64,000 nt of DNA from Neodiprion pinetum (Eukaryota; Arthropoda; Insecta; Hymenoptera; Diprionidae): contig NC_060236.1 in NCBI RefSeq assembly GCF_021155775.2, positions 32,698,548 through 32,762,547 on the forward strand, written 5' to 3'. Shown here piece by piece: positions 1 to 10,682 of this stretch. The stretch's first letter is position 1; each line of letters starts with the position of its first letter. The notes under the pieces were generated by a model. That model saw only the letters and a list, made by a program, of their open reading frames with translations, was not told the DNA's origin and did not search any database. The position numbers were made by a program, and so were the translations under genes.

Positions 1-788
1 CGTCGTCTAGGCGTTCACGTTAAATGGGTGGATGTTGGTGTGTGGCCGGGTGGATGGGCTTCGACCTCTTAACCAACAAGCAACGAGTAAGTTGTGCGCA
101 AGTCGGACTCACTACAGTCCACCGCCACCCACCCCCGGGTATATACCACTACACACCACCCACTTTCGCATTTTACGAAACAGATAACCACCGTCGCTTC
201 GCCTTGCTATTTTTACAAATCTGCAACTATAAAAAAAAAATTCTCCCCACCATCCGGGAACCCGACGTTCACCTTATATTCCCCTCATTTTCGTTACTAC
301 CGTTTTTAACCAACAATTTTTATCTACTAATATCTGGTATATCGCGTTATACACATACCAAGTCAATTGAACGAATCAAAAACGTCTACGCATGGTTACT
401 AATCATCAGCTACAACGATCATCTCGAAGACTTTCAGAAGTATTTATAATTAAAAAGTAACTCGTGCATCGGATTTCTACTATATACGCACGACTTGTTG
501 TCCTGCCATTCCGAAACAATAATAATTCGGGGTGATATTTAGCCTCCCTCCATGCAAGTATGTAGCTTGGCTAGAAGTATAACAGAGTGTCGAAGGGCCG
601 GGGGTGGGGGTGGGGGGTGGTTAGAGATAGGGGAAGAAGCGAGAGGCACCGTAACGTGGAAGGGATGCCACCATCCCCTGACGATGCCGAAAAATGGTGG
701 GGACGTTGCCGTACAGAAGAGATAAGGGGGCGCGCGGGAGAGAGATTCACTGTTAATCTCCTCCCCGCCGTTCTCAGAGGGAATATCT

Positions 789-839
789 TCTGCTGCTGTT
801 ACTGCTACTCTTGCTGCTGCTGCTGCTGCTGCTACTGCA
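789..839 (+). repeat. (CTG)n trinucleotide repeat
   Basis: CTG units with TTA and CTA interruptions. The Gln frame of the minus strand is broken by TAG codons, so I do not read it as a polyglutamine exon. Confidence 0.85.
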
Positions 840-1426
840 TAGCGCAGGGTGGCCAGCACGCATACAGTAAAATCACCCCTTGAGGGGGATGAGCGAGACG
901 GAATAGCAGAGGCGAAGAGGCATCTCTTCGTGGTGGGGAACCCCCGCCGAGACGGCGCACCAGAGTCACCGCAGCCGTTCCGACGCCGCGATCAAAAACT
1001 GGCCGATAGGGGGGGGGGAAGGGAAGCTCGAGGTGGACGTTCACTGCGCTCCGGACGCCCGTCAAGTCGCAACGCTTGAGACGCGAGCTGCGACATGTCC
1101 TGCATCAGAGTTCCGTCTGTCTGTCCTTGAAGGCGAAAGAAAAAAAAAAAAAGAAAAATAGGGGTGGGAGAAGAAAAGATACAGGAATCTGTCTCGAACT
1201 AATCACCTGTACGGGGCAGTTTTACTTCAGGAAATTATACCCCAATTTTCGAGGGGTGAAAGAAGAGAGAGCCAGTTTCGAAAGGGTTCGTTTCGGAGCT
1301 GCACCCCGTACCCCTACCCTTACATATTGGCTCGGAGACGAGGGTTGCGGGCGGGAAGGACTAGGTGGCATCTCTGCTGTAGTATATATGCCAAGACTAG
1401 CTGCCTCTCCGGAGAGTTGAGACCCC

Positions 1427-1447
1427 CACCACCACCACCACCACCAC
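1427..1447 (+). repeat. (CCA)n trinucleotide repeat
   Basis: Seven CCA units. Confidence 0.85.
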
Positions 1448-1757
1448 TGCTAAGGGTATCCTCCCGTTGACGCCGACGCTGGAGCCAAAGTCGACGCCGA
1501 CGCTGAGCGTCGTCCAATAAGGAACAGTCTCTACACAACGACGATTCAAATGCTGTCCAATAACAACGTCTTTTGTTGTTACAGTGCAAAGTTTCTTTTC
1601 TATCCACTCTTCTCTTTCTCTCTTTTCTCTTCTGGCTTGCTCGATCTACAACGACGCAACCGTGTGTTTGTACCCCACCAACGTCTGCGGGGGAAGAAAA
1701 GGCGGGGGCGGAGGTAACACCCCTACTTTTTCCTCACGGTGTACGTTCTTTTTTTTT

Positions 1758-1791
1758 CATTCTTCTTCTTCTTCTTCTTCTTCTTCTTCTC
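1758..1791 (+). repeat. (TTC)n trinucleotide repeat
   Basis: About ten TTC units in a pyrimidine-rich stretch that starts near 1740. Confidence 0.85.
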
Positions 1792-2046
1792 CTTCGCCAT
1801 GTTACAGATTCAAGGCAGCAACGTATTGGCTCTGGGAGTCGAAGGTCTCTCTTCTTCTCCTTTTTCGTCCAAGTTTGCTAATCGGGAATGAATTCTTTGA
1901 GATGACCTGCGGAGGCATGCCTTAGCATTTCTTCCAACAGAAAGAAAGAGATGAACAGGAAGTTAAGGACGGAGTAGACGGAGGGGGTGGTGCAGTGTAT
2001 ATTCTTTACGACACTCGGGAGAAACGGGGGTGAATCCTGGTATATT

Positions 2047-2683
2047 TCAGCCTTGACGAAGGAGAAGACGTCGATGAATATTTATTTCTACCTCGAACTC
2101 GGTATAATCCACCGGAGAATATCCCTTGAAATCAGTCACTAACTTGTCCTGGGTTTTTATCACTCTCGAAGAAGAGTAAGCAGCTACCGTGACAATCATT
2201 GTCGTAGGTTTACACACTTCATTTCCTACCTTAGGGAGCAATCCCCAAACCCAAAGGATCATGAAATAAGTCAAGTTTCTCATCCAAGGAATGCCGAACG
2301 ACGCTGTCAAACCAGAAATTTGATCGAACCAAAAATGTCCAGGATCAAAAGTAATGAAGAACAGATAATATACTGCTGTAATGACTTCCTGGCACAACGA
2401 TTTTGATTTCACAAAACTGGGGTGTCGAATGAATGGTGACAGAGAAGAGAGTTATGCTTAAAAATGAAAAAACCATGATTACAAGGTATCTAATAAGCTG
2501 CGCGGACGGAGCCGAGGGACTAATTAGTGATCGGGAGGATATCGACTCCTGTTGGAGTGCGAAATCTTTTTCGTTAGGGTGAGAGATAAGGGTGGAGAAG
2601 AGCGGGGGGCTCGAGAGGGTAACGGGTGGATGGAGGGGGTTTGGCAAAATTGAAATTCCTTCACTCGAATGACGACGCAGCAA
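2047..2683 (-). other. Two overlapping minus-strand open frames with membrane-like segments (unassigned; possible decayed receptor gene)
   Basis: The frame ending at 2047 is open for about 130 codons and has a complexity unlike the repeat-derived frames nearby. It includes hydrophobic stretches (VITAVYYLFFITF, then LTYFMILWVWGLL) and a charged tail. An overlapping frame just upstream (2345-2683) carries YLVIMVFSFLSITLFSVTI. Three hydrophobic segments in two frames within 300 bp could be exons of a multi-pass membrane protein, or a pseudogene broken by a frameshift near 2400. Possible splice sites exist: an acceptor ending TTTGACAG before 2303 and CCTAAG|GTAGG after 2230. The overall pattern reminds me weakly of insect chemoreceptors, but no diagnostic motif is visible and I do not name a family. 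Confidence 0.25.
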
Positions 2684-2804
2684 CTCATAAAAAGTTTAAA
2701 CGTTTCACTCGCGGAGAGTGTCGAGCTTTTGGGTGTGTGTCTTTTCCAATATAAACTCTACTCTCCACTCTCTCGACTCTCTTCCTTTCCTTCGGATTGT
2801 ATAC

Positions 2805-2910
2805 AACAGCAGCAGCAGCAGCAGCAGCAATAGTAGCAGTAGCAGCTTTGCCGATTGACTTTGCACCCCAAAAAATCCTGCCACCACCGCCACCACCATC
2901 ACCACCACCA
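2805..2910 (+). repeat. (CAG)n and (CCA)n trinucleotide pair
   Basis: A CAG run (2805-2847, with TAG interruptions) and a CCA run (2880-2910) lie 33 bp apart. A plus-strand frame reads poly-Ala then poly-Pro and ends at a stop near 2946. It has no splice or start evidence, so I treat it as repeat translation. Confidence 0.8.
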
Positions 2911-3998
2911 ATCCTTCGACGCGCCCTCACTCGGTCCAACTTTTAAAATCACCACGACTAAAGGGCGACAGGGGTGTCCCAAGTTACCCTGAAAAATTAG
3001 GGGCTTAGTTCTCGGCACAGGCGTTGCTGTTATATAGACCCGGGGCTTAGATTTACCCTCGAAATATAGTCACGTGTGAGGAGTGATACCGGTTGGTGTA
3101 TTCCAAGAACAGTGTCTCGGAGTCCTCTAACGGAGAATGATTGTAATAATGCAAAATAAGAAAGAGCAAAATGCGTATAGGAGATGAAAACAAAGGTATA
3201 GCTCAATAGCGAAAAGGTATAACTTTGTATATGTGTATATGCATAACGGAGAGAAATGAAAAGAAAGAAACGAATCCTGAGAGAACCGGACGTAGGGATG
3301 AGGAGAAAGTTGGAATAGCGCTGACTGATGTTTGCTGATATGCTGATGTAATTATTATATTGGTTCTGCTGGCCGGGGCAGCTTCTCCTTATTTGCTACA
3401 TTAATATTGCGGTATTCATTAGCTCGAACCTCGAGAATGTGTATAATATACATATATATGTATATATATATATGTATGTATGTAGTATACGAAGAGTACA
3501 AGACTGCGTTTCCGCTTGATTACACCAAGGCAAGCAAATATTAACCAATTCCGAAAATTATCCAGACCTCTTCTTCGCCCGGCTATATATCGTCGTTATA
3601 CACCCACATCGTCTAGCATTACATACGTACAACGTATACGTTATACAAACGCGGTGGTATTAGAAAGCAATAAAAATAGGAACAAAAAAAAAAATAAGGG
3701 GGGGAAAAAAATAAATAAACCGCATTAAAAAAAAAAAAAAAAAATATATGAGTAAAGAACTACGCGTAATGTCGAGCAACAGAATGCTCGTGATCAAATT
3801 AAGAAAAGATCGTTATACTAAACCAGCTGCACAACCTGTATCGCTGTTAATTGAAGAAGGAGAGAAAGAGAGGTCAAAGAGGAGGAGGAGAAAGATCGCG
3901 ATAAGAACAGAAATCGGCAGGGGGGAGGGAGAAGAGAAAAAACTGGTATTGGAGGTGAGGAGATCGTAGGACGTGAAATAAGGAGTGTGGTGGAGAAA

Positions 3999-4068
3999 GT
4001 TAGGTTAGGTTGGGTTGGGTTAGGCTAGGCTAGGTTAGGTTAGGTTGGGTTGGGTTGGGTTGGGTTAG
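3999..4068 (+). repeat. Interstitial TTAGG/TTGGG variant array
   Basis: About 70 bp made of GTTAG and variants GTTGG and GCTAG, repeated 14 times in 5-bp steps. TTAGG is the ancestral insect telomere repeat, but strings of this GGTTAGGTT kind are also widely interspersed in hymenopteran and other insect genomes, so this does not imply proximity to a telomere. Confidence 0.85.
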
Positions 4069-4775
4069 AGTCGATATCTTTTCTACCCCTCTGACACTCG
4101 TGGATTGTAAGGAGTAGGGGGTATGATTAGCATTACACTCTCTGAGCCTTGATGATCAATAGTGGGAATGCCCCCTTTCCCCCCCTTCCTCTTTTCGCGC
4201 CTTTTCTCTCCGCATGCCTTCCTCCCTGTTCGCCCTTTTCTCGCGCTGCATGATCGACCGGTCGACTTTGGCTATTGCGTGTTGGCGAAAACAAAGAAAA
4301 GAATAAAAAAATAAAAAAAAAACACCAATAAGCAAATAAAAAATAAAACAAATACGAAAGAAACAACAATGAGGTATAACGCAATCCATGCTCTGTCGCA
4401 CTTGTTGGCACAGCGGTGGATGGAAGAAGAAATCCAGTGGATATAGCGGGAGGGCTGCAGCCAGCATAGAAGTAACAACCGATCCATATTTATTGCCAAC
4501 ACTTTCGAATGGAAAAAAAGTGCCGAACCAGCAGGGTAATATATAAGAAAAGACTGTGAGACTGCTTCTGCCACCGATGCCTGTACATTATATACATATA
4601 TGTATGGATATATGGTGTGTATATATAGTAAATATATACATATATATGCGCGTGTGTAGCTGGTTTCGCGGATATTTGATCCCAGAGTGAGGCAGTGATT
4701 CCGATGCTCGTAGTATTCAAGATACGAATTTTTTTTTTCCATCTTATCACGAAGAGAGTTGAGATTTTTCTTTTG

Positions 4776-4795
4776 CCCCCCCCCCCCCCCCCCCC
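4776..4795 (+). repeat. C20 homopolymer run
   Basis: Twenty consecutive C flanked by pyrimidine-rich sequence. Confidence 0.95.
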
Positions 4796-7164
4796 ACCCT
4801 CCTCTTGTGAAATAATATGATCGATTATTTTTGAGAAATTAGAGCGCGAATAAGAGACTGCAGAGCCCCATTACGAGTTAAAAGTCTTAAAAGAGTCTTG
4901 ATAGTAATTAAGGTAAAAATCAAGTGGTCAAAAGGTCATTACGCTCGTCGATGCTGAGAAGATTCTTTCGGTCGTTGCTGGTAAATTGAGGCGGGGATAA
5001 AGAAAGATAAAGAGAATGTAATGGAAAGAAAGAGAGTAAGATGAAGTACAAATCCTTGGCGTCAAATGAAGTAAGAAATCTTTGACTGAAACACAAAAGA
5101 AATTTGTCAAAGAGAGAGGCGACAGATTTTTTTCTTCTTCTTCTTTCGGCCCTTGGTTTTAAATTGGTGCAACGTCAGGTTGTTCCTGCCAAAGAGGGTG
5201 GCTTTACTTCCCCCGCCCTTCCTATCACTCGATGTACATATTTCCAGACGATATAATCGTATCGTACCGATATAATAATTACCCTCATCGTTATATCGAT
5301 AATAGTCATTCATAGTGACCAAAGATTCTTCAAACGGAGGATGTGTCATCAATTTGTTTTTCTCCACTCGAAAAAAAAAAAACGCAAAAACGCAAATCAC
5401 TCGAGATTATAATCAATGATCGTCAGATGAATCGGTGTAAAAATATTCGTATTCGCGATGGTCTGGATTTATGTTTTTACTCTGGGAGAAGGTTCGAGAT
5501 TTGAGTGATTTCAATCAAGACTGAAGAGCCGTTTGCCGAACGGAAAGCTGACGATCAGCTCAGCGAACGAAACTGAGTGGTTCAAATCGCGTGGTTCAAG
5601 ACTCGAGTGAATATTTGCGATTGCTATCTAATATTTAGACAAAGTAAACCGCACAGAGTGTTTCATTAGTATCCATACACGTGTATACTTGGTATACATA
5701 AGGTATGTATCCAAATATTTTACTCTGCGCCCATGTAACGATTTGGTATCCAAACAGCACGGACAAATCTATTTTGATAACGGAAAATCATCTATTCCTT
5801 ATCTGCGTCACACTTGGTATGGGAAATTTTCAAAAGCTATTGAAATTATCCGAACATGAGATTTGTTAAAATAAGAATCAATTCGGGATCTTCCAAAATT
5901 ATTTCTTGTTTCTAACGACTGTAAACGATGCCCTTAATTGCCTATCGAAGAGAGCAATTGAACGTTAATTACGAAGGCTATCAAAATTATACGTCGTTTG
6001 AAAGCAATTTAAAAAAAAATTCCTCTCGACTGACAAAAAGTATGAAAAACAAGAAAAGGTTCAGGTTTATTAGTATAGTTGAAGGGGATCATTCGTTTTT
6101 CATAATTCATTCTGACACAAACTTTCAATGATCAGTGAAACTGATTTCAGTTCATCGAAAGTCATTTAATAAAAACAGCTGTACAAAGGATTGCAATTGA
6201 ATCATTATTTTCGACAGCAAGTATAGAAAAAAGAAAAAACAAGTTAAAACCTTGACCATATCATGTCTTTTAATCATTTCCGTGCATTTTGTTTTCTCTT
6301 AATCAATACATTGGAATTACTGATATTGAAAATATTTCGAACTTTCGTTAACGTCACTATAATATTCTGCTGTCGTTACTGAAGACAGAAGATCACAACA
6401 TCAAACTTACATAGCAAGATAATTGAAAAATGTTCATAATGAATAAGCACGTAGCCAAATTCCGAAGACACTGTATTCTGGTTTTCTATACTCGACCTAT
6501 CTACATTTTGCACTTTTCTATACTCAGAATTTCTAGGTGGAAAAAAATGACATGTAACAGATTTTCGCAGTTTCTAAGATTCGATATCGTGGCCTTTTCA
6601 TTCTCTGAACTACCTCCATTTTCATCCACCACCCTTCATCGCTCGATACAATTAAATATTTCCCGCATTCAAAACTATGATCAACGGGTATTTTACCGAC
6701 CGTATATGTTTCTTCCGATTATACAAATTCCACCGATATCTGGCCTCCGAAAAACAGCGAGCGGCGCGAAATCTCCGGCGAAGCCGCGTTTAAGGGTAGG
6801 ATCGCTTAACCACCCCCGTAGTAGATCTTTCTTCAGTAGTCAGCGCCGCGAAGCCCGTGAAGAGACAGAGAGAGGGCGGGGACGGAACTCCGCTGACGCG
6901 GCAATGTCCAAGCCAAATGGTGACCACCACCGTCCTTGGTAATGGCCCAATAGACGCTCCTTACATCGCCGCGAGATATTGTTTAGCCGCCCTGTTTCCC
7001 CGCAGCTCGATCTCCGGATCCCAAGGGACCAAGGCCAGACCGCCTTTCAAAGCCGTTCACCTCGGTCATTTCACTGTTGGATTATTGCGCTCGCGTTTGT
7101 GTACGTCCAGCTGGTCACGTATCATCGACAGGAAAAACAAAGCCGACGTTACCGCAATAAAACA

Positions 7165-7332
7165 CTCGAGTCTGTCAGGGTTTTCAAATTAGAGTCGATT
7201 TCTGTCGCCGGCCAATAGCTGACCGACTTAAGCGTCGAGCGACCGTTGCGCCGTCTGTCGGTGGCGTCCCGCAAACTCGACGACTGTTACAAATTCGAAT
7301 CGCTCTAATTTGAAAACCGTCGAAGCCTCGAG
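7165..7332. mobile_element. 168-bp short inverted-repeat element (MITE-like)
   Basis: CTCGAG stands at both ends. The inner parts of the arms share the 16-mer GGTTTTCAAATTAGAG in inverted orientation (left about 7179-7194, right about 7303-7318), with partial matching on either side. The interior of roughly 90 bp is GC-rich and has no reading frame. I cannot define a target-site duplication, so mobility is inferred only from size and structure. A structured regulatory hairpin is the alternative. Confidence 0.5.
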
Positions 7333-8689
7333 TTTCCCGTTTTGATAACTTTGTTTGGACTGATTGAAAGGATTTCGTTATATTAAATTGAACTACGGGT
7401 GTTTTAAAACAAACGCGGGATATTTATACGTAGCTTTCAGTTACACGGCTGCCAAAATATAAATGACTCTCATTCGAGTATGCGAATAGTGTGTAAATAC
7501 GTATATGATCCTGTTTAAACGGATCGGTTCGGAATTACTTTGATACTTTATCGAAACGGTGTTTTATCCTGATGGCAATCATCGGGCGAAGAAGGAAACA
7601 TTTCAGGAAATTGCATTTTATTCCGACGAAGTTTAAAGATCGTGTGTGTCGATTGTGATAGGCACCCAGCCCGGCCATCCACCACCACCATTGCCGCCGC
7701 CGACTGAGGTTTTTCGCCCGGTGGATATCCCGGAACAACTTTTAGATTAGCGAGCGAGATTAAACTCTCGGAATGATTTAGCGATAGGTATACTTTTACA
7801 TAATACCTCAACGCAAGAGGCTTGCACTGGCAATTCCTGCTTCTCCTTCTTAGCCTTCGTATGTTTTTTTTTTCTCCGATATCTTCAACGATCGAAGAGA
7901 AGAAAAGTAGGAAGAAAAAAAAAAAAAAAAAACAGAAAACGTAGAAAGACATATCAGATGTCTAGTAAAAAGAATGTTTAAACCGTTTCAATCTCGTCAA
8001 TTTTATACGTTTTTTTTCTTTCTTTCGTTCTCAACGTATTTTTAGGGGGCTTTTCACACCCTTGGGGATTGACCGCGAGTGTGCATTAGGTAGGTATATA
8101 TATTTCTCGATACGGAGAAGAAAGAAAAAAAAACAAGAACCCTTGACTTCTTTCACGACCGCAACGCGAGGCGAAGAAGTTCAACACAGCAGTAGTAAAA
8201 TCGTAACGCTTGAGCGAGTGTCAGGAGGCATAATAACGGGGATAGGGAGCGGAAAACTCGAAACATTTTCAACATTTCGCGAAATAAGGTTAAATATTTA
8301 CCAATGGGGCAATTGTTCCTCCCCGTCGTCACCGAGGAGATAAACATCATTATATAATGTATATAAGTAGGGTGAAAAAGGGGGTGGAGTGGGGAGGTGG
8401 GCAAAATAAGGGGGATGATCCATTCATCCGTCCATCGTCCCCTGTCTCATCCATCTACCCAGGACGACGATTTTCTGATTCGCGATTCGTCGCGACGAGG
8501 GAACGAGAACTCGGTGACTATATGCCCAACACGATGTCGGGAAAATACACCCGGAGACGAGACTTAACACGGAAAAGGAGGGAAAACGATCGGGCAGTTT
8601 CACCGCCGCCGTTTCCGTCCCAGCCTTCGTCGTCGCTCTATTTCTGATTATATTTCAATTAATTCTCTTGTTTGCTTTGGCTGCACGAG

Positions 8690-8717
8690 CTTCTGCTGCT
8701 GCTGCTGCCGCTGCTGC
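8690..8717 (+). repeat. (CTG)n trinucleotide repeat
   Basis: CTG units with one CCG interruption. On the minus strand it reads QQRQQQQQ after a pyrimidine-rich tract ending CGTCGCAG. That resembles an acceptor followed by a polyglutamine exon, but the frame closes 20 codons later without a donor. Confidence 0.8.
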
Positions 8718-9440
8718 GACGGTGAGGAAGGATAGCGACATTCATTTGTTTGCCGGAAGTTACGAAGACAAACTTATCGATATTCCATCCATGGTTTGGA
8801 AACGCATAGAAACGATTTCACCCACAATTGTACCGGCCACGTATTTCTGCAATGCACCGAAGGATTAGCCATTTTCGTCGTCGATGTACAAGCGAACGTG
8901 GATACGTAGGTTCGTGCATACATTTTTTGCCTCCTCTTTTCTCATCTTTTTCGCAAATATTTATAAAAATAAACACACCTTTCATACCAGGTTTATAATG
9001 TCTGGATGTACGGGGGAGAGTTTGGGGAAAAAAGATGCGAAGAGACGATAACGGATAATGGAAGCTCCATGAACTATTAATTGATTCATTATCAGCTACC
9101 CTTCGCTTTCGTGCCTTTCCGTTGGTCTATATTCTACAAGGTTGAAAAAGGGGGTGTTCGGCTTGCCGCTGCTGCGATCATGGGTGTCCCATGTATATGC
9201 AACACCGTCCACGTACAAAGTTACATACACACCCGTCCGCCTTACACTCTCCCTGGTTTGCACAAGCGCAGCGAACCTATCGAGACGGTATTATTACGAG
9301 ACGCAGTCCCCCAGGGGTACCCGTGAACGAGAAAAAGAGGTTATGGGGAGGGGGGAGGGGAGGGAGGTTGACGACGTAAAACAGAGCCTAGAATCGTCGC
9401 TATTCAATTATTTCGTACTTTCAGTCTACCTGCTGCCACC

Positions 9441-9443
9441 CAC

Positions 9444-9474
<31 letters not shown>

Positions 9475-9487
9475 ACTATCCATCCAT
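9441..9487 (+). repeat. (CATC)n microsatellite
   Basis: CATC/CATCCATC tetramers with two interruptions (CGTC, AACTATC). Confidence 0.85.
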
Positions 9488-10650
9488 TCTCCCCCTTTCT
9501 TCTTCAATCCTCTTTCATGCAGGTCAACGATATTTGAAATAACATTAATTCAAAAACTCACTCTATATCCTCGAGCTCATCGTGCCCAATGTCAGTAACT
9601 CTCACCTGGAACACATGGAAACAAAATCATCAATTATCAATTCGCCATTTATATGAAGCGTTACATTCATTCGTATAGTAGTGAGTGTACCCTGGAATGA
9701 TTGAAATATTTTCAATCGCTCGAAATCACGGATGAATTAGGCAAAAATTTGACACAGTTGCACACAAACTGAATCATGAAACTACGTTCCAGTTTCAATA
9801 AATTTCAAAAGATTGACCGGGCGCCCCGTAAGTTCGGTCTCGGCGATAGAGAGAAATTTCTTTCTCGACTTTTAGCAGCTTCAGGTTGCAAGACCCAGCC
9901 CGGAATCGATAAGAGTGTTCCAGTGTCAGTCCATTCGGTCAGATAAGACTCCAGAGCCATTGAGTTCCTACGCCCATATCGGCACCGTTGGCCGTTCAGG
10001 ATTAATGAAGAACTATCAACACTTCCAATGCCTCGATTAATCACGAATAACGGTCCAGAATGTCTTCATCTACCTACCGCTGCCCAATAAACGGACGCGT
10101 TTGGTCTGTCGTTAGTAAAATGATTATTCGTAGGTTGTTTTCACGGGGATATTCTTCTAGACTTTCATCTTTGTTCGGCTCGGTTCTGAGCCAGACTAAA
10201 TCCAGGATTCCGAGCAGCATCCCATGTGCGCCTCAATATCGCTAACAAATCCGTGACATCCCAGAGCCCTTCAATATATTATCACGCCTCTGCGCGTTCG
10301 CGCTGCAGGGATGAGAGTCATGAAATATTGTCTAGAAACGAGGATCCGAGAAGGATAATATGCACACGGTTTCGTAGTTTCCGCCATTTTTGATTCAGCA
10401 GGTGATTGAACATGGATGTGAATTTGACTGCCGAATATGAAAATTGACGGAAACGGTTAATGCGGGAAGCTCGGCTCGACTCAGCGTGGGGCTTACAGCG
10501 TCTTGATGGCCGACAATATCCCCGCATTTTATAGTATGCAGTATAATAGCGCGGTACCAAGTGTAATTGTGGAAGTTTGTACCATCGTCGATGGTTTACT
10601 TCGGCGTGGAGACATAAGGCGGGAGAAGTAGCGTTGGTGCGGGGTGGAGA

Positions 10651-10651
<1 letters not shown>

Positions 10652-10681
<30 letters not shown>
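10652..10681 (+). repeat. G30 homopolymer run
   Basis: Thirty consecutive G on the plus strand. One of several unusually long G or C runs in the window. Confidence 0.95.

Positions 10682-10682
<1 letters not shown>

Larger units (their letters stand above)
1..2046. other. Non-coding, no gene recognised
   Basis: Unique sequence with G-rich strings near 598-620, a CpG-rich patch at about 930-1080, an A-rich run near 1140, and the CTG, CCA and TTC repeats listed separately. No open frame shows protein-like composition or paired splice sites. Confidence 0.6.
2947..7164. other. Non-coding, no gene recognised
   Basis: AT-rich intron-like DNA holding TA/TG tracts near 3440-3490, A runs near 3685-3745, the TTAGG variant array and the C20 run. 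The island around 3330-3435 and that around 6740-7140 have few simple repeats, but nothing in them reads as a gene. Confidence 0.6.

Noticed and set aside
789..839. Possible polyglutamine exon
   Set aside because: The Gln frame contains TAG stops.
2805..2946. Poly-Ala/poly-Pro plus-strand frame as an exon
   Set aside because: It is explained by adjacent CAG and CCA repeats. No start or splice signals fit.
3999..4068. Telomere end
   Set aside because: The array is only about 70 bp, variant-rich and embedded in ordinary sequence on both sides.
8668..8730. Minus-strand QQRQQQQQ after an acceptor-like tract
   Set aside because: The frame stops after 20 codons without a donor site, so it is better explained as the CTG repeat.
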